From Hysterium pulicare CBS 123377 (lineage: Eukaryota > Ascomycota > Dothideomycetes > Hysteriales > Hysteriaceae), in assembly GCA_000467715.1 (NCBI GenBank), contig AJFK01000539.1, positions 62,001 to 126,000 of the forward strand: a stretch of 64,000 nt of DNA. The letters are read 5' to 3'. The notes under the pieces are model-generated. The model was not told the origin of the DNA. It saw nothing but the letters and a program-made list of their open reading frames with translations, and made no database searches. This document shows positions 33,947-44,676 of this stretch, one piece after another. The position numbers and the translations under genes are program-made. How positions within the stretch are numbered: position 1 is the first letter of the stretch; each line of letters starts with the position of its first letter.

Positions 33947-35305
33947 ACGGATTGGCTGAGCAATGGGGATGCACAAGCAACGTTTAAGGAATCACCGCAG
34001 TGGATTTGAGGATATTTAGGATCATCGAGCGTGAGACTACACTGGGGCTTCCAGCGCAATTAAACACTTCTTGGACGTAGAATCTGGCTCTTCCTGTACT
34101 TTAGCATAATTGGACTTCACAAAGGTCGTTGCGAACACCAGGGTAACTGTCAATAACCGGAGAGATCAGTTTGCCAATCCAACATCCTCGTATGGTTTAG
34201 CGCCGAAGCTATCTAAGCTAATCGTAAGGCTGCTATTAAGGCTGTCAAAGGACCAGGGTACCGATGCCCCAATGTAGTAAGTATCGACTATTTAAGGCCA
34301 GAAGAAATACGGTGAGTATCAATACGGGGATCCCGAGCGAGAAAAAAGAGGGCTAATGCGAAGGCCATCATGAAGATCAAAGTATGGGATTTTTTAGGAA
34401 TTGCAAAGAGAATTGGAAGTAGTTTGATAAGGTTAAACACAAGCTCTGATAGTTCCACATGGCAGTACGCAGTGAATCAGATGATTGGTGGTACTGGTGC
34501 TTGTTGTCTTATTTTTATGCCACCGACCTCTATTGACTCATTCCTTCCTTTTGATGGCAGTACATCACCGCCAATCCCCGGCCTAAACGTCGCAAAAGTC
34601 TACTTAAGCTCCGATTTAGTTCCCCCCTCGCTACGATCGTAATGGCGGTTGTGAACACAAAGATATACGTCTCCGTAGCTCAGGACCAAGGTACTGGTAC
34701 AGAAAGCAGAGTGTGCTTCGATTTGACGTTTACCAACGGCGTCTCCATAGCGTCGAGGATTCGAACCAACGACGTTGATGTCAAGACTTGACCATTGCTC
34801 GAGGATTAATATCAAAATAAAACATCCTTAGCATAAGGCTTCTAGAGAAGGATGAGCACAAACCAAAGTCTGGGTCAATGTATGTGGTAGTTGTTGCAGC
34901 ATGCGCGATCCAGTAATGATGTAAAAAGTCAGACCTCCCCTATGTTGACACAACTATGTGGCAACAAGAGCCACTCGATGATCCTGAATGCTTCAAGGCC
35001 AGGAAAAAGTGCATGTCGGGCCTTTTCTCAGGTACATTAGGAATCGTATCGACGTAACGATCCAGCTAATATGACGTGACGTTGCGTTGTTTGGTTCCTT
35101 TTATATGATTGCCACCTCAGCCACTCCATCCTTCGACGTATGGTGGTATTCGATCGATCCTTTATAGAAACTCCATGAGCTGACACATTCCTGACTCAGG
35201 CGTCCAAGGAGACCTGCAAGGCTTCCCGTCCGTCTTCCAATGCATTCATCGGGAAACGTTGACCTAATTCGGAAGTGCAAAACATGCTGCAGACAGAGAC
35301 TCCCT
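33947..35305. other. Gene-poor stretch, 1.4 kb
   Basis: No supported coding sequence. A tRNA-like B-box match at 34757-34767 (minus) was examined and rejected. This stretch may include the 3' UTR of the Zn2Cys6 gene. Confidence 0.45.
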
Positions 35306-36613
35306 TCACGCAAGCCCACAAACCTCCAAAGGCCACCTGATCCAAGGTAAATGCTCGTCATCGATCACTGGTTGCATTTCCATCAAAATGTGTTCGGCGA
35401 ATCCATCTAGATACCAAAAATATGATGCTCGCTTGATCAGTATGCACATGTGAGCCAGGAGAACTAAAGCTGGTCCTTTCTTTTCGCCGAGATTCTCGAG
35501 ATACTCCTGGTCTACGTGCTCAACCCAGAACAAAACGGCATACTTGGGTCCAATCCGACTCTCGGGAGAGAAGGTTAGAGCAAAGGCTTGTCGTAGCCAT
35601 CGAATAGCATCTTCATATGATGGTCCAGATTGCTCTTCGTCCGGTGGCAGGTTTGTGAACATACCATGCAACTCCACGAGACGAAAATCTTCAGGATTCA
35701 GGGAAACGTCTACAAAGGAGACTCTGCGTCTATGTAGTTGATCCTTCATTGGCCCGGTTGCTAACCAAGTGTACCATTGCTGAGGAAGTTCGCCGACGCC
35801 TCGATGTAGGTACAGCCACTCTGGTGCTCCGCCAGTGTCTCCAGGTCTGGTGTTGAACAAGCTCTCTTCCCTTGGGGCTGCAAAGGAGTAGACGGTAGTG
35901 AGTGCGGAGAACGCCAGGAGCGCATGAACATTGTCTGCTGTTACGTTGTTGAGATTGGAACGGTATTCAGGTAATGCTAGGTCTTGATGAAAGGCCGCTA
36001 GTTGAACGTTTTTGGCGCGAATAGTTGGATTAGAAGTAAGTCTGGCCAAATGAAGAGCTGAGACAGCGAGTATACCGCGCATAAGGAATGGATATCGATG
36101 AGCTAATATGGGAAGGTCGACCTGCCATGGTTTGCTACCGTCTTGATGACCGTCACCGAAACCGAAGCAGGTAGATATCGTCCACTGGTGAAGAAGGGCT
36201 AGATCCCTAAGTGGCAGCTCGTTGTATTGAGGTTGTGGCTCCTCTATACTGCTCTCAGGTGTATGAGAGGAAGTGGTCGGCGTTGTTGTAGGTGTAGAAG
36301 GTTGACCTTGGGCTTGTATCATCTCAGTCGGCGATGGATATATGCAGTCTGAGGAATATCGATGGCAATTAGAGCACTTTGGTTTCTCCTCATCACACTG
36401 AAGATTGTTGGTCATTCAAGGTTCATCGTTTCGGTAGGATCTTGAATCGACTTGGTGGCTTGTCAGGAGACAGCGTACCTTGATCTTTCTCCGCTTGCAT
36501 GTTGAACACCCGCTTTTGACCTTTCGATGAGGACGTTTCTTGTAGACTGCCATGTGTAAGAGGGTGTTTGATCAAGAGCGTCGCAACCAAATACCTTTCG
36601 TGTCGTCCGCCAT
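35306..36613 (-). CDS. Zn2Cys6 transcription factor, sterol-uptake-regulator type
   Basis: Fungal binuclear zinc-cluster regulator. Three exons: 36613-36595, 36546-36479 and 36397-35306 (introns 48 and 81 nt), 392 aa. The splices assemble the full zinc cluster CSTCKRRKIKCDEEKPKCSN, ending CHRYSSDC, at about 20-47; no single ORF contains it. After a Pro/Thr linker, the C-terminal region (LRDLALLHQWTISTC, LMRGILAVSALHLARL, LPWIRWPLEVCGLA) resembles the all-helical regulatory domain of the UPC2/sterol uptake control family. Ergosterol regulation is an inference from this resemblance only; many paralogues regulate unrelated clusters. It borders the gene-poor stretch and has no biosynthetic gene cluster beside it in the window. 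Confidence 0.88.
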
Positions 36614-38551
36614 CACTAGAAAACGATATTGCGGAAATGAAGTTCGGAGATTAGATAAGTTGTGAACAGTACAACGATCATTTATTGATTTGCACAAATG
36701 CCAACGACTTCAAGAGTCAAACAACCACAGATGCAAGAAGACGAGAAGAAGAAGATGATGATGATGAGGATGAAATAAGAGATAAAAAGAACAGTTTGCA
36801 ACTCCTTTCGGGGGCGACCGATAGTTCAGAAGCACGAGAATCATAGTGCAACTTCGGTGTTCCTTCCTACAAAATAGGCCTCCAAAGCTCTAGGGCTGAA
36901 ATAGTGCATCGTTTGGACCCTTGGACACTATATTTCGGCAAATCACACGCGAACGAGTTACCTTGGAATGTGCCTTACAGATTTCGCGTATGACAAATCG
37001 TTAGGCGCTCAGTGAATATAGATAGCTCTTGGAGTTGTTGCTTGACCGCCATATGCGGCATTGTCTTCGGGCTCTTGCTTTCGCGAAACATTGACGAAGG
37101 CGAATACGAATATCCTGATTTTGACGAAGGCGAATACCAAGTTCCTGATTGCGCAGTGTGCCGGAAAGCGAACGTGCGGAGTAGAATTCAGAGAGAAGCG
37201 CGAGTTTATCGCGAATTGAGAACCTGCGGACGGTGATGCGAGATGTCCAGATGTCCACGAGTTGTCCTTTTTTGAAGATACAAAGCAACCTGGAAAAGAC
37301 GAACTGGAATGCTGTTAAGAGGAACTTCTTTGAATATCACCGTCTCCGATTCGCGGCTCCGGTTGAAAAGGTTACAGCAACGATCATGGTGCACTTTTTG
37401 CCTCTGTAATTAGGAACCGGAGTCTGCACAGGATAGCATGAAAAATAGTCGTAAAAATGCAGGGTGCGCAACGAAGAAATAAAAAGCATCGCTCAGCCTC
37501 TGCACGCGCTGCCTCCTCTTGAATAATATCTTGAATCAGAATTCTGGAGGATTTAGTTGTACAACACTAAGTAAAAGATCTAATTCCGTTCAACGTCATT
37601 GAGGAGATGTTTGTTCGCGAAATTTGCCAAAACTCCCTTGTCTCGGTCATTGATTGGATTGAACTACTCCATTATTTCGAAACCGACTGTTGGGGTAATT
37701 ACGAGGCTTCACGTAAACTTGCTGAACTGATTTGATGATGTTCAGCGATGCTGCATTTCAATACTTGTAAACAAAGCCAAAAGCCGTGCATATTCGCTCA
37801 TATTTCACTTTATCGACGTGGTGCTTATGAAGGACATAAAGTGGAACATCAAGCTTGAGATGACAGCCATCTCTCAGGAAACCATGGTTGCCTAGGTGCT
37901 CGCCCAACGGTCCGTTGCGGTACCGCGCGGACAGCGCAACATCAAGTAATAAGAAACTTGGCAAAAGGCAGAATAATCATCGCACAAGAAACTGAACAAC
38001 AGCAACTTCCTATTGTTCATGAATATCATCAAAATAAAATTTGCCAGCCTCAAATCGCATCGAATTCCCATACAGAAACCACATTTCTCGCGTTCGCATC
38101 CCTTTCCAGCTTAACAAGGCAGCGAAACAAGGGGATCGCCATTGGCTAGTTAGACCAACGCACGCCCCTCGCTCGCCTCCCCAAAGAACTCACCCCGACA
38201 CAAGTTGTCGCCGCGACCAACAACCTCCATTGCAAGCAAAGCCTTCCCTCACATCCCGGCACCACAGACTCATCAGAAAATTCACAAAAATGGCAGCCCC
38301 ATCAAACGCATGAGCTGATGAGCACATCCATCGCTTCAGCGAGAATATATCGACGGGTTTTGGGTCGAAAAGGCGACGGCAAAGCCTGCGCGATCGCTGC
38401 GACCGAGCGCAGCTTTGGCCACAAAATCGCGAGGGACTGCGAATACGCAGCTCAGTTTCACGACTACGCTTGCCACGGCAACGCTGCATCATCTCACTTC
38501 TGATTGTCGCATTCGACAACGCTCTCGTTCAACCTACCCACATCATCAACC
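36614..38551. other. 1.9 kb intergenic region
   Basis: Between the Zn2Cys6 regulator and EPL1, which start away from each other. It contains a purine-rich microsatellite near 36735-36790 (GAAGAAGATGATGATGATGAGG), a 30-bp duplicated unit at 37091-37150, and the EPL1 5' leader. No supported gene. Confidence 0.5.
37091..37150. repeat. 30-bp tandem duplication
   Basis: Two adjacent 30-bp units differing at three positions. In the plus frame starting at 37012 they encode DEGEYEYPDF and DEGEYQVPDC back to back. Confidence 0.85.
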
Positions 38552-40483
38552 ATGACGCAACGGGTCACCGGCCAACGCTTTCGCCAGCGCAAACTTTCTA
38601 CCAAGCAGAACTTGCAGGTAGTACGCGAAAATGAGGTCGAAAAGCAGCCTGACGACGACGCGACCCGTCACATTCCTAAGGTCGAGACCGGGGTGGAGAA
38701 GGGCGAGGAGATTGTAAGTTTTTCCCAGCCCGCGCCTAACCGCTTCCGTCGCCTCACCACCCCCTTTATCTACGCCTTGCTGTCGTCACCGCGTATAGTC
38801 GCCACTTGATGACTCAGACGCATTCTTTCATACTTACCAATTTTTGAACATCGCGCAGTCGAAATAATAGAATGCTAACGTGTCGAGAAATAGGAACACC
38901 ACTTACAAGCAGTCATCTCAGCCGCAGCAACAGGCGGAAAAGTTGAACCTCTCTACATCCCAACACCAGAGGCTAAAGCAAGTAAACTTGCATATGATGA
39001 CCTCTATCCAAGACACTTCACACAACCAGCAACTTACATTCGCTTTTCATCCACCGTAGAAGACACTTCGGGATGTCCGTACTGCATGACCGGTGATGAT
39101 GTTGCCTTTCTCAAGACATATAATCACAAGAAAGGCAAAACCGTCCAATGTTCCGAAGATGAGTTCGAAGAAGTCATGAACTTTTTCGAGCAGACATCGC
39201 AGACAAAACAGCCCATGGCACATATTGACAATCCACCGGTCGTCTCGTATGAAGAACTGGAAGCAGAATTCGACGACACCATCAGTGAGTCAGCCAGGAG
39301 GTTTGCCAAGGACATCTACAACCACTGGAAGAACCAGCGGACGTTGAAAGAAAACTGTCCATTGATGCCCACGTTGAAGTTCGAGACGAACCTCGACACC
39401 GACGATGCAGATCCGTATGTGTGCTTCCGACGTCGGGAGGTACGGCAAGTCCGGAAGACGCGTGGTAGGGATGCGCAGGTGACGGAGAAGCTGAAGAAGC
39501 TGAGGAAGGAGTTGGAGGAGGCGAGACTGTTGATGTCTCAGGTGAAGCGTAGAGAAGTCTTGTATCGGGATCAGCTTGCCATGGACAGGCAAATCTTCGA
39601 ACAACGGACTGCTGTAAAGGAGATTAAGAGGAAGCTTAGCATCAAAGGTGATGACGAAGAGCTCCTCATCAATCAAAAGGTACGTGCGACATTTAGAGAA
39701 GATGGTGCTCCACTTACTGACGTCTGGCAGCCTGCGCCGAAACCAAAACCCAAAGTCGATGTCCAGGCTATCCAACGAGGCATTCCCGGAATGGGCCCAA
39801 AGCCATCAATCACACGTGCGGATGGACGCCTTCTCGATTCTGACCTAATCTCTTTAGAAGAACAGCAGGCCAAACGTTCCGAGGCAATTGATGGCTTCAT
39901 CGAAGAAAATCTGACTAAGCACCAGAAATGGAACGTTGGATGGGTAGACCAAACATGGCGACCAATCACCCCGCCTTTGGATCAACCTGCCTCAAAATCC
40001 AATTTCCGACCAGTCTTTACGAGCTCACAGCTACCCACACCACCAGCCTCAGAATCCTCTGAAACTTCTGGTGATCCCATGCAGATTGACTCGGGAGTAA
40101 CTAAGCGCGAGACACGTTCGATGGCTCGGATCAGATATGCAACTCCCCCGGATGATGTGCCTTATCAAGAGCAGTGCCGGTACCGTCGTCGTACGGGCCG
40201 TGGCGGTCGTGTAATGATTGATCGTCGTGGGGTAAAGCGACAGCGTCTAAATCCAATAGATGAACGGGTCGCAGATCGATACAAATATTCTGGAGACAGC
40301 AGCGAAGATGAGCAGATATATCCTGTCGACTGGACGGACAACATGCATATTCGATATCGCATAATGATCGATCGACAGGGAGAGAAGTCGCAGCATGCTC
40401 AAGCGGCAGCGCAATCGCGAAGGGCGATAGCGGATTCCAATCATAACCGATCCTCATCTGGACACCTGCTACCACCCTCATAG
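38552..40483 (+). CDS. EPL1: NuA4 subunit EPL1 (enhancer of polycomb)
   Basis: Scaffold subunit of the NuA4/piccolo histone H4/H2A acetyltransferase; it holds Esa1 to the nucleosome. Exons: 38552-38713, 38894-39679 and 39731-40483, 566 aa. Exon 1 gives MTQRVTGQRFRQRKLSTKQNL and runs into EEI-EHHLQAVISAA across a 180-nt intron. The EPcA region includes PLYIPTPEAK, GCPYCMTGDDVAFL and ARRFAKDIYNHWKNQR; a coiled coil with LKKLRKELEEARLLM follows. The second intron (39680-39730, GTACGT...CTGAC...CAG) is 51 nt with no in-frame stop, so it can be misread as exon; its removal joins LINQK to PAPKPKPKV. The Pro- and Arg-rich C terminus is typical of fungal EPL1. Confidence 0.93.
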
Positions 40484-40848
40484 AGTTGAGAGGAGAATTC
40501 TTACGTTCCGAGATGACTGTTGACATTGTTATGGGGCCGATCAAACCTCTTGTTTTAATCGGGCGATGGATTGGCGTGTCTGAGTTCGGATATTTTGATT
40601 GGTGGAAGGACGGTATTTGATTATGTACAACAGTCCCCATCGGACTTTTTGGAGAGAGACGAGGTTATCACACCCGGCTTTCGATTCGATTTGGCGGAAA
40701 CTGTGTGGAGCGTACCTATACCCTGTAGATTAGTAGCCATCATTGGCACAAAAAAACAACCACAACAGAAAGGCTCACCTGAGCAATGATACCCACCACT
40801 ACTTAGCCATTTCCCATTTTTCATGTGTTCACAGCAAAGCAGCGCATC
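40484..40848. other. Convergent intergenic spacer
   Basis: Between the ends of EPL1 and the SET gene; nothing beyond presumed 3' UTRs. Confidence 0.45.
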
Positions 40849-42439
40849 CTATGCAAACTTTCTTCTCTTGCTTACATCGTTCTGGGGACTGGTTTCAGTC
40901 CTCTTCACCCTTGTTTCTCTTGGATCGCCTAATTCTTCGACTATGCTTTGCAAGATCTTTTCGGTTTCCCTTAGTATCATCTTTTCTCCCATACGCACTT
41001 GCTTTGCCATCCGCTTTCTCGATTCACTAGGAAGTGGCTCCTGGAACTCCATGTCAAGGGTGGTTGGGTACTGGGCGATTCGAGACTTGATAATGCTAAG
41101 AAGTGTTCTTGCGCCTCTCGGAGAGTGTTTGTCGTGCTTCGGTAGCTTTCCCTTGGACTTCATGCGATCGAACTCGGATTGTGATAAGAGCAGTGCTTCG
41201 ATGAGCACAACCAGCTCGGAAGAGATGTTTCCAAGGGGGTCGTTTTCATCTGCGACTGCTATGTCGTAGCCCGAATCTACGATATCATACTCTTCCAGAT
41301 ATTCCAGCTGTGGGCATCAGGATTGCCGAACTTGCATTGGATCTGAATGAACTTACTCTTGTGTCAATCACGGATTTCGAGACATGGCCATCGTTCTTCA
41401 GAATCCCGCAGACTAACTCGAATGGTATCTCTACCACATCGTACTTGGCATAATTGTCCGTGATGTATCCATATCGGCGAAGTATGTCCGATCGAGGAAG
41501 AGGTCCATAATCATTGAAGATTTGCTCTCCTGCCTTAATGGGCTTAAGTGCTTTCATCACCAGGGCATCGGCTTCGTGAAAAAGTCGCGCCTGATCTCAG
41601 ATTAGCAGAGCACCAAAATATGTCGCCTCTCAACGAACATTATTTCTGTCAGCATCAGCGTTGAGCATATCTGCCAACGGTACCATTCCTTTCGGTAAGG
41701 CCTCATCCTCCTCCTCCGACACATACCCTTCTTCATCGACTTCTTTGTTGGGATTGGCAGGCTCGATGTCGAAGGCATATGCCATGATAATGGACCCCAT
41801 ACGATGCGCCAAGGCGAGCAAGTCCAAATCTGACAGCTGAGGCGTTCTAGCAAGAATAATATCCTGATGCTTCCGGATGACCGGTATCAGTATCTCATTA
41901 AATGTAGCATTAGCCCCATCTCTTCCAATCTTGTTCTGCACAGCGCTGGCTTGCAGTTCTGCCAGCTCGTCCTCGGCCCAGAACATAAGCGTGTCGAATT
42001 CTGTGGGAAGGATGTCGAAATAAGCCTTCCATTTCGAGGCGCCATCTTGAAGAAACTCGAAGATCATGACGAGAATTAGAGAGAGCCAAGGATCGAGCTC
42101 TTGAAAAACTTCGCGGAGTTTGGCGCTGAGGATGGAGTTCTCTACAGAGAGGATTGTGGAGCGGGGGATACTGAATAGAAGTTCATCTTCTTCGATATCT
42201 GCTTTAGCCACTGAGCTTCAAGTTAGCTATTCTGTCCCAGGAAAGTGATTTGCATCTGGGAGTAAAGCGAAAGGTTGCCCTGAACGCTTCCTGGAAAGGG
42301 ATATCAACCTACCAACAGCTCGTCCTTCATCCATTTCCCGCAAATCTTGGAGACTAATCTTTCCGCTGATATTGGCTGAAGACTTTGCTAGCCAGGCCAT
42401 GAAGGCGTTTGACTTATCTTCAAATTCATCATCCATCAT
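40849..42439 (-). CDS. RKM4: SET-domain ribosomal lysine methyltransferase, RKM4 type
   Basis: SETD6/Rkm4-type SET-domain enzyme. In yeast Rkm4 monomethylates ribosomal protein Rpl42. Four exons (42439-42313, 42210-41639, 41590-41357, 41307-40849; introns 102, 48 and 49 nt) give 463 aa. Motifs: FSIPRSTILSVENS near the start, the catalytic-loop equivalent PLADMLNADADRNNARLF (an intron falls after RNN), GEQIFNDYGPLPRSDILRRYGY, then the Rubisco-LSMT-like helical C terminus (SSELVVLIEALLLSQSEF). The NAD in place of the usual NHS of SET proteins is the RKM4 pattern. It ends in a basic tail (KRRKFA). Neighbours, including divergent KAE1, also touch translation. Confidence 0.9.
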
Positions 42440-42994
42440 TTTCGATTTTGTTTTGTAGTGTTGTAGAGTTCTGGAGTGTGATAGCGAAAGTAATAATTTA
42501 GCGGAGTATGTGTAAGTTTTTCCGGAGCCGAAAGTCCGTTATTGGACGAATGCACACCGCAATCCGAAATGGTAACACGCACTAATGATAAGTTTTGAAT
42601 TGATATGAGGAAGAAAATGAACATGGGCAAAGATCAATTCTTAGTTTTTCTTAGATACTTAAAGTGCTTTCATATAATATTGAACTGTGCCCTGAGAAAA
42701 CTTAGAATATGGCGGATAGGTATTCTACCTTAATCGGCCAATACTCCGACGCGAATCAGTTTCAGCCAAATCAGTTTCAGATCTCTAACACATAGAGTAG
42801 ACGACTGCGAATGAAAATCTCGAGGCAAGAAATTACCATATAAAGTTCTAGGACGAATTTACTCGCCTCCAAAACTGGACCCATTCCAATTCTCAGCCCT
42901 ATCATTCTCTTATCGATAAAGCCTCGAAATCATCGCCCCTCCAGCACTCAACTTCACATTTCTTAAAGCCTGAATCCCCGCAAACACCTGCAAA
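42440..42994. promoter_or_regulatory. Divergent spacer, RKM4-type gene and KAE1
   Basis: 555 bp between two start codons pointing outward. Both promoters should lie here; no site was assigned. Confidence 0.45.
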
Positions 42995-44164
42995 ATGATC
43001 GCGATCGGCCTTGAAGGCAGCGCCAACAAAATAGGCGTAGGAATAATATCACACCCAGGCAACTCCACATCCATCAAACCTCCCATCATCCTCGCAAACC
43101 TCCGACACACATACGTCTCTCCGCCCGGCGAAGGCTTTCTCCCCAAAGACACAGCGAAGCACCACCGAGCATGGGTAGTGCGATTAGTCAAGCAAGCTAT
43201 GCGACAGGCGAAGGTCACGATAGAGGATGTAGATTGTATATGCTATACCAAGGGACCGGGGATGGGCGCGCCGTTGCAAAGCGTGGCTGTTGCTGCGAGG
43301 ATGTTGAGTCTGCTTTGGGGGAAGGAGTTGGTTGGGGTGAATCATTGTGTTGGGCGTACGTCTATATTCTCTTTCCCCTAGGCTCCATATAGCAGGATGG
43401 AGTGAAAGGATTAGCGGCCTGTACTGCTTGACTACCAGAACTAACGGCGCAAAACAGACATCGAAATGGGCCGCGCAATAACCCACGCCGCCAACCCCGT
43501 CGTCCTCTACGTCTCAGGCGGCAACACCCAAGTAATAGCCTACTCCTCCCGCTACTACCGCATCTTCGGCGAAACCCTCGACATAGCCGTCGGAAACTGT
43601 CTCGACCGCTTCGCACGCACTCTCCGCATCCCCAACGACCCCGCCCCGGGCTATAACATCGAACAGCTCGCTAAACAAGGCAAGAACCTCGTAGACCTCC
43701 CCTACGCGGTCAAAGGCATGGACGCCAGCTTCTCGGGCATACTGGCGAGTGCGGACGTCTTAGCGGGTCAGATCAGGGAGGAGTTGGACGAGGGGAAGAG
43801 GTTGAGGACTGAGGAGGGAGAGTTGGTCACGAAGGCGGATTTGTGCTTTTCGTTGCAGGAGACGGTTTATGCCATGTTGGTGGAGATTACGGAGAGGGCC
43901 ATGGCGCATGTGGGGTCGGATCAGGTGCTGGTGGTTGGCGGTGTGGGGTGTAATGAACGATTACAAGAGATGATGGGGTTGATGGCTAGGGATAGAGGTG
44001 GTAGTGTGTTTGCGACGGATGAGAGGTTTTGCATCGATAATGGGATTATGATTGCGCATGCCGGCTTGTTGGCTTATGAGACGGGCATCAAGACGAAGTT
44101 GGAGGATAGTACGTGTACGCAGAGATATAGAACTGATGAGGTGTTTGTCGGGTGGAGAGAATGA
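42995..44164 (+). CDS. KAE1: tRNA threonylcarbamoyl transferase KAE1 (KEOPS)
   Basis: ASKHA-fold catalytic subunit of KEOPS, which transfers threonylcarbamoyl to A37 of ANN-decoding tRNAs (t6A); KEOPS is also tied to telomere upkeep. Exons 42995-43355 and 43458-44164, with a 102-nt intron (GTACGT...CTAAC...CAG), give 355 aa. [17 protein letters not shown] starts the protein. [12 protein letters not shown], the metal-binding HCVGHIEMGR (the intron falls between its two His), [39 protein letters not shown] and [12 protein letters not shown] follow in family order. The length fits the archaeal/eukaryotic cytosolic family; there is no mitochondrial presequence. Confidence 0.96.
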
Positions 44165-44676
44165 AAATTCCAGATTACCAAGTTGCAGTAGTATTGCCAT
44201 GACTAACATGAAGGCCAAGGGCGACGAGCAGAAATCGTGTTCCGTCATGATATCCTTCAAGTCTTTAAAATACCTATATGAAATAGTACATATAGAAAAA
44301 GAAATGAATTGCCAGAGCCAGGCGACCATCATCCCGACCTTTCTTGCCTTGAAGAGCTTTTGAGAGAATGCGCCGTGCCGTGGAGGGCCCTTTCCCTCAA
44401 TGCCCAATATGAAATTCTATCGCAGGAAAAGCTCCCTCAAAAATGCCCATTCGATCCTGACCATACGCCCATTTCCAGATGTTGCCGGGTTGAAGGCCGG
44501 CATACTGGATGAGCAAAGACTATCCCAAAACTAGGTATTATTTGCAAGCCCAAAACGATGAAGAACGCCGGACCATTATGATCATCGTTCTTCAGAATTG
44601 TCGTTCTATGCGTCAAACCATTGGGGCTTCGTTGCCGGAAGATACTAGGTGCTTTTCATACGCATCATCGCGCTTG
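44165..44676. other. Convergent intergenic spacer
   Basis: Between the ends of KAE1 and the SNF1 beta-subunit gene. No gene or repeat seen. Confidence 0.45.

Noticed and set aside
34745-34815. Possible minus-strand tRNA around GGTTCGAATCC
   Set aside because: The B box is good, but the T stem does not pair, no A box sits at the right distance and no acceptor stem closes; at most a relic.
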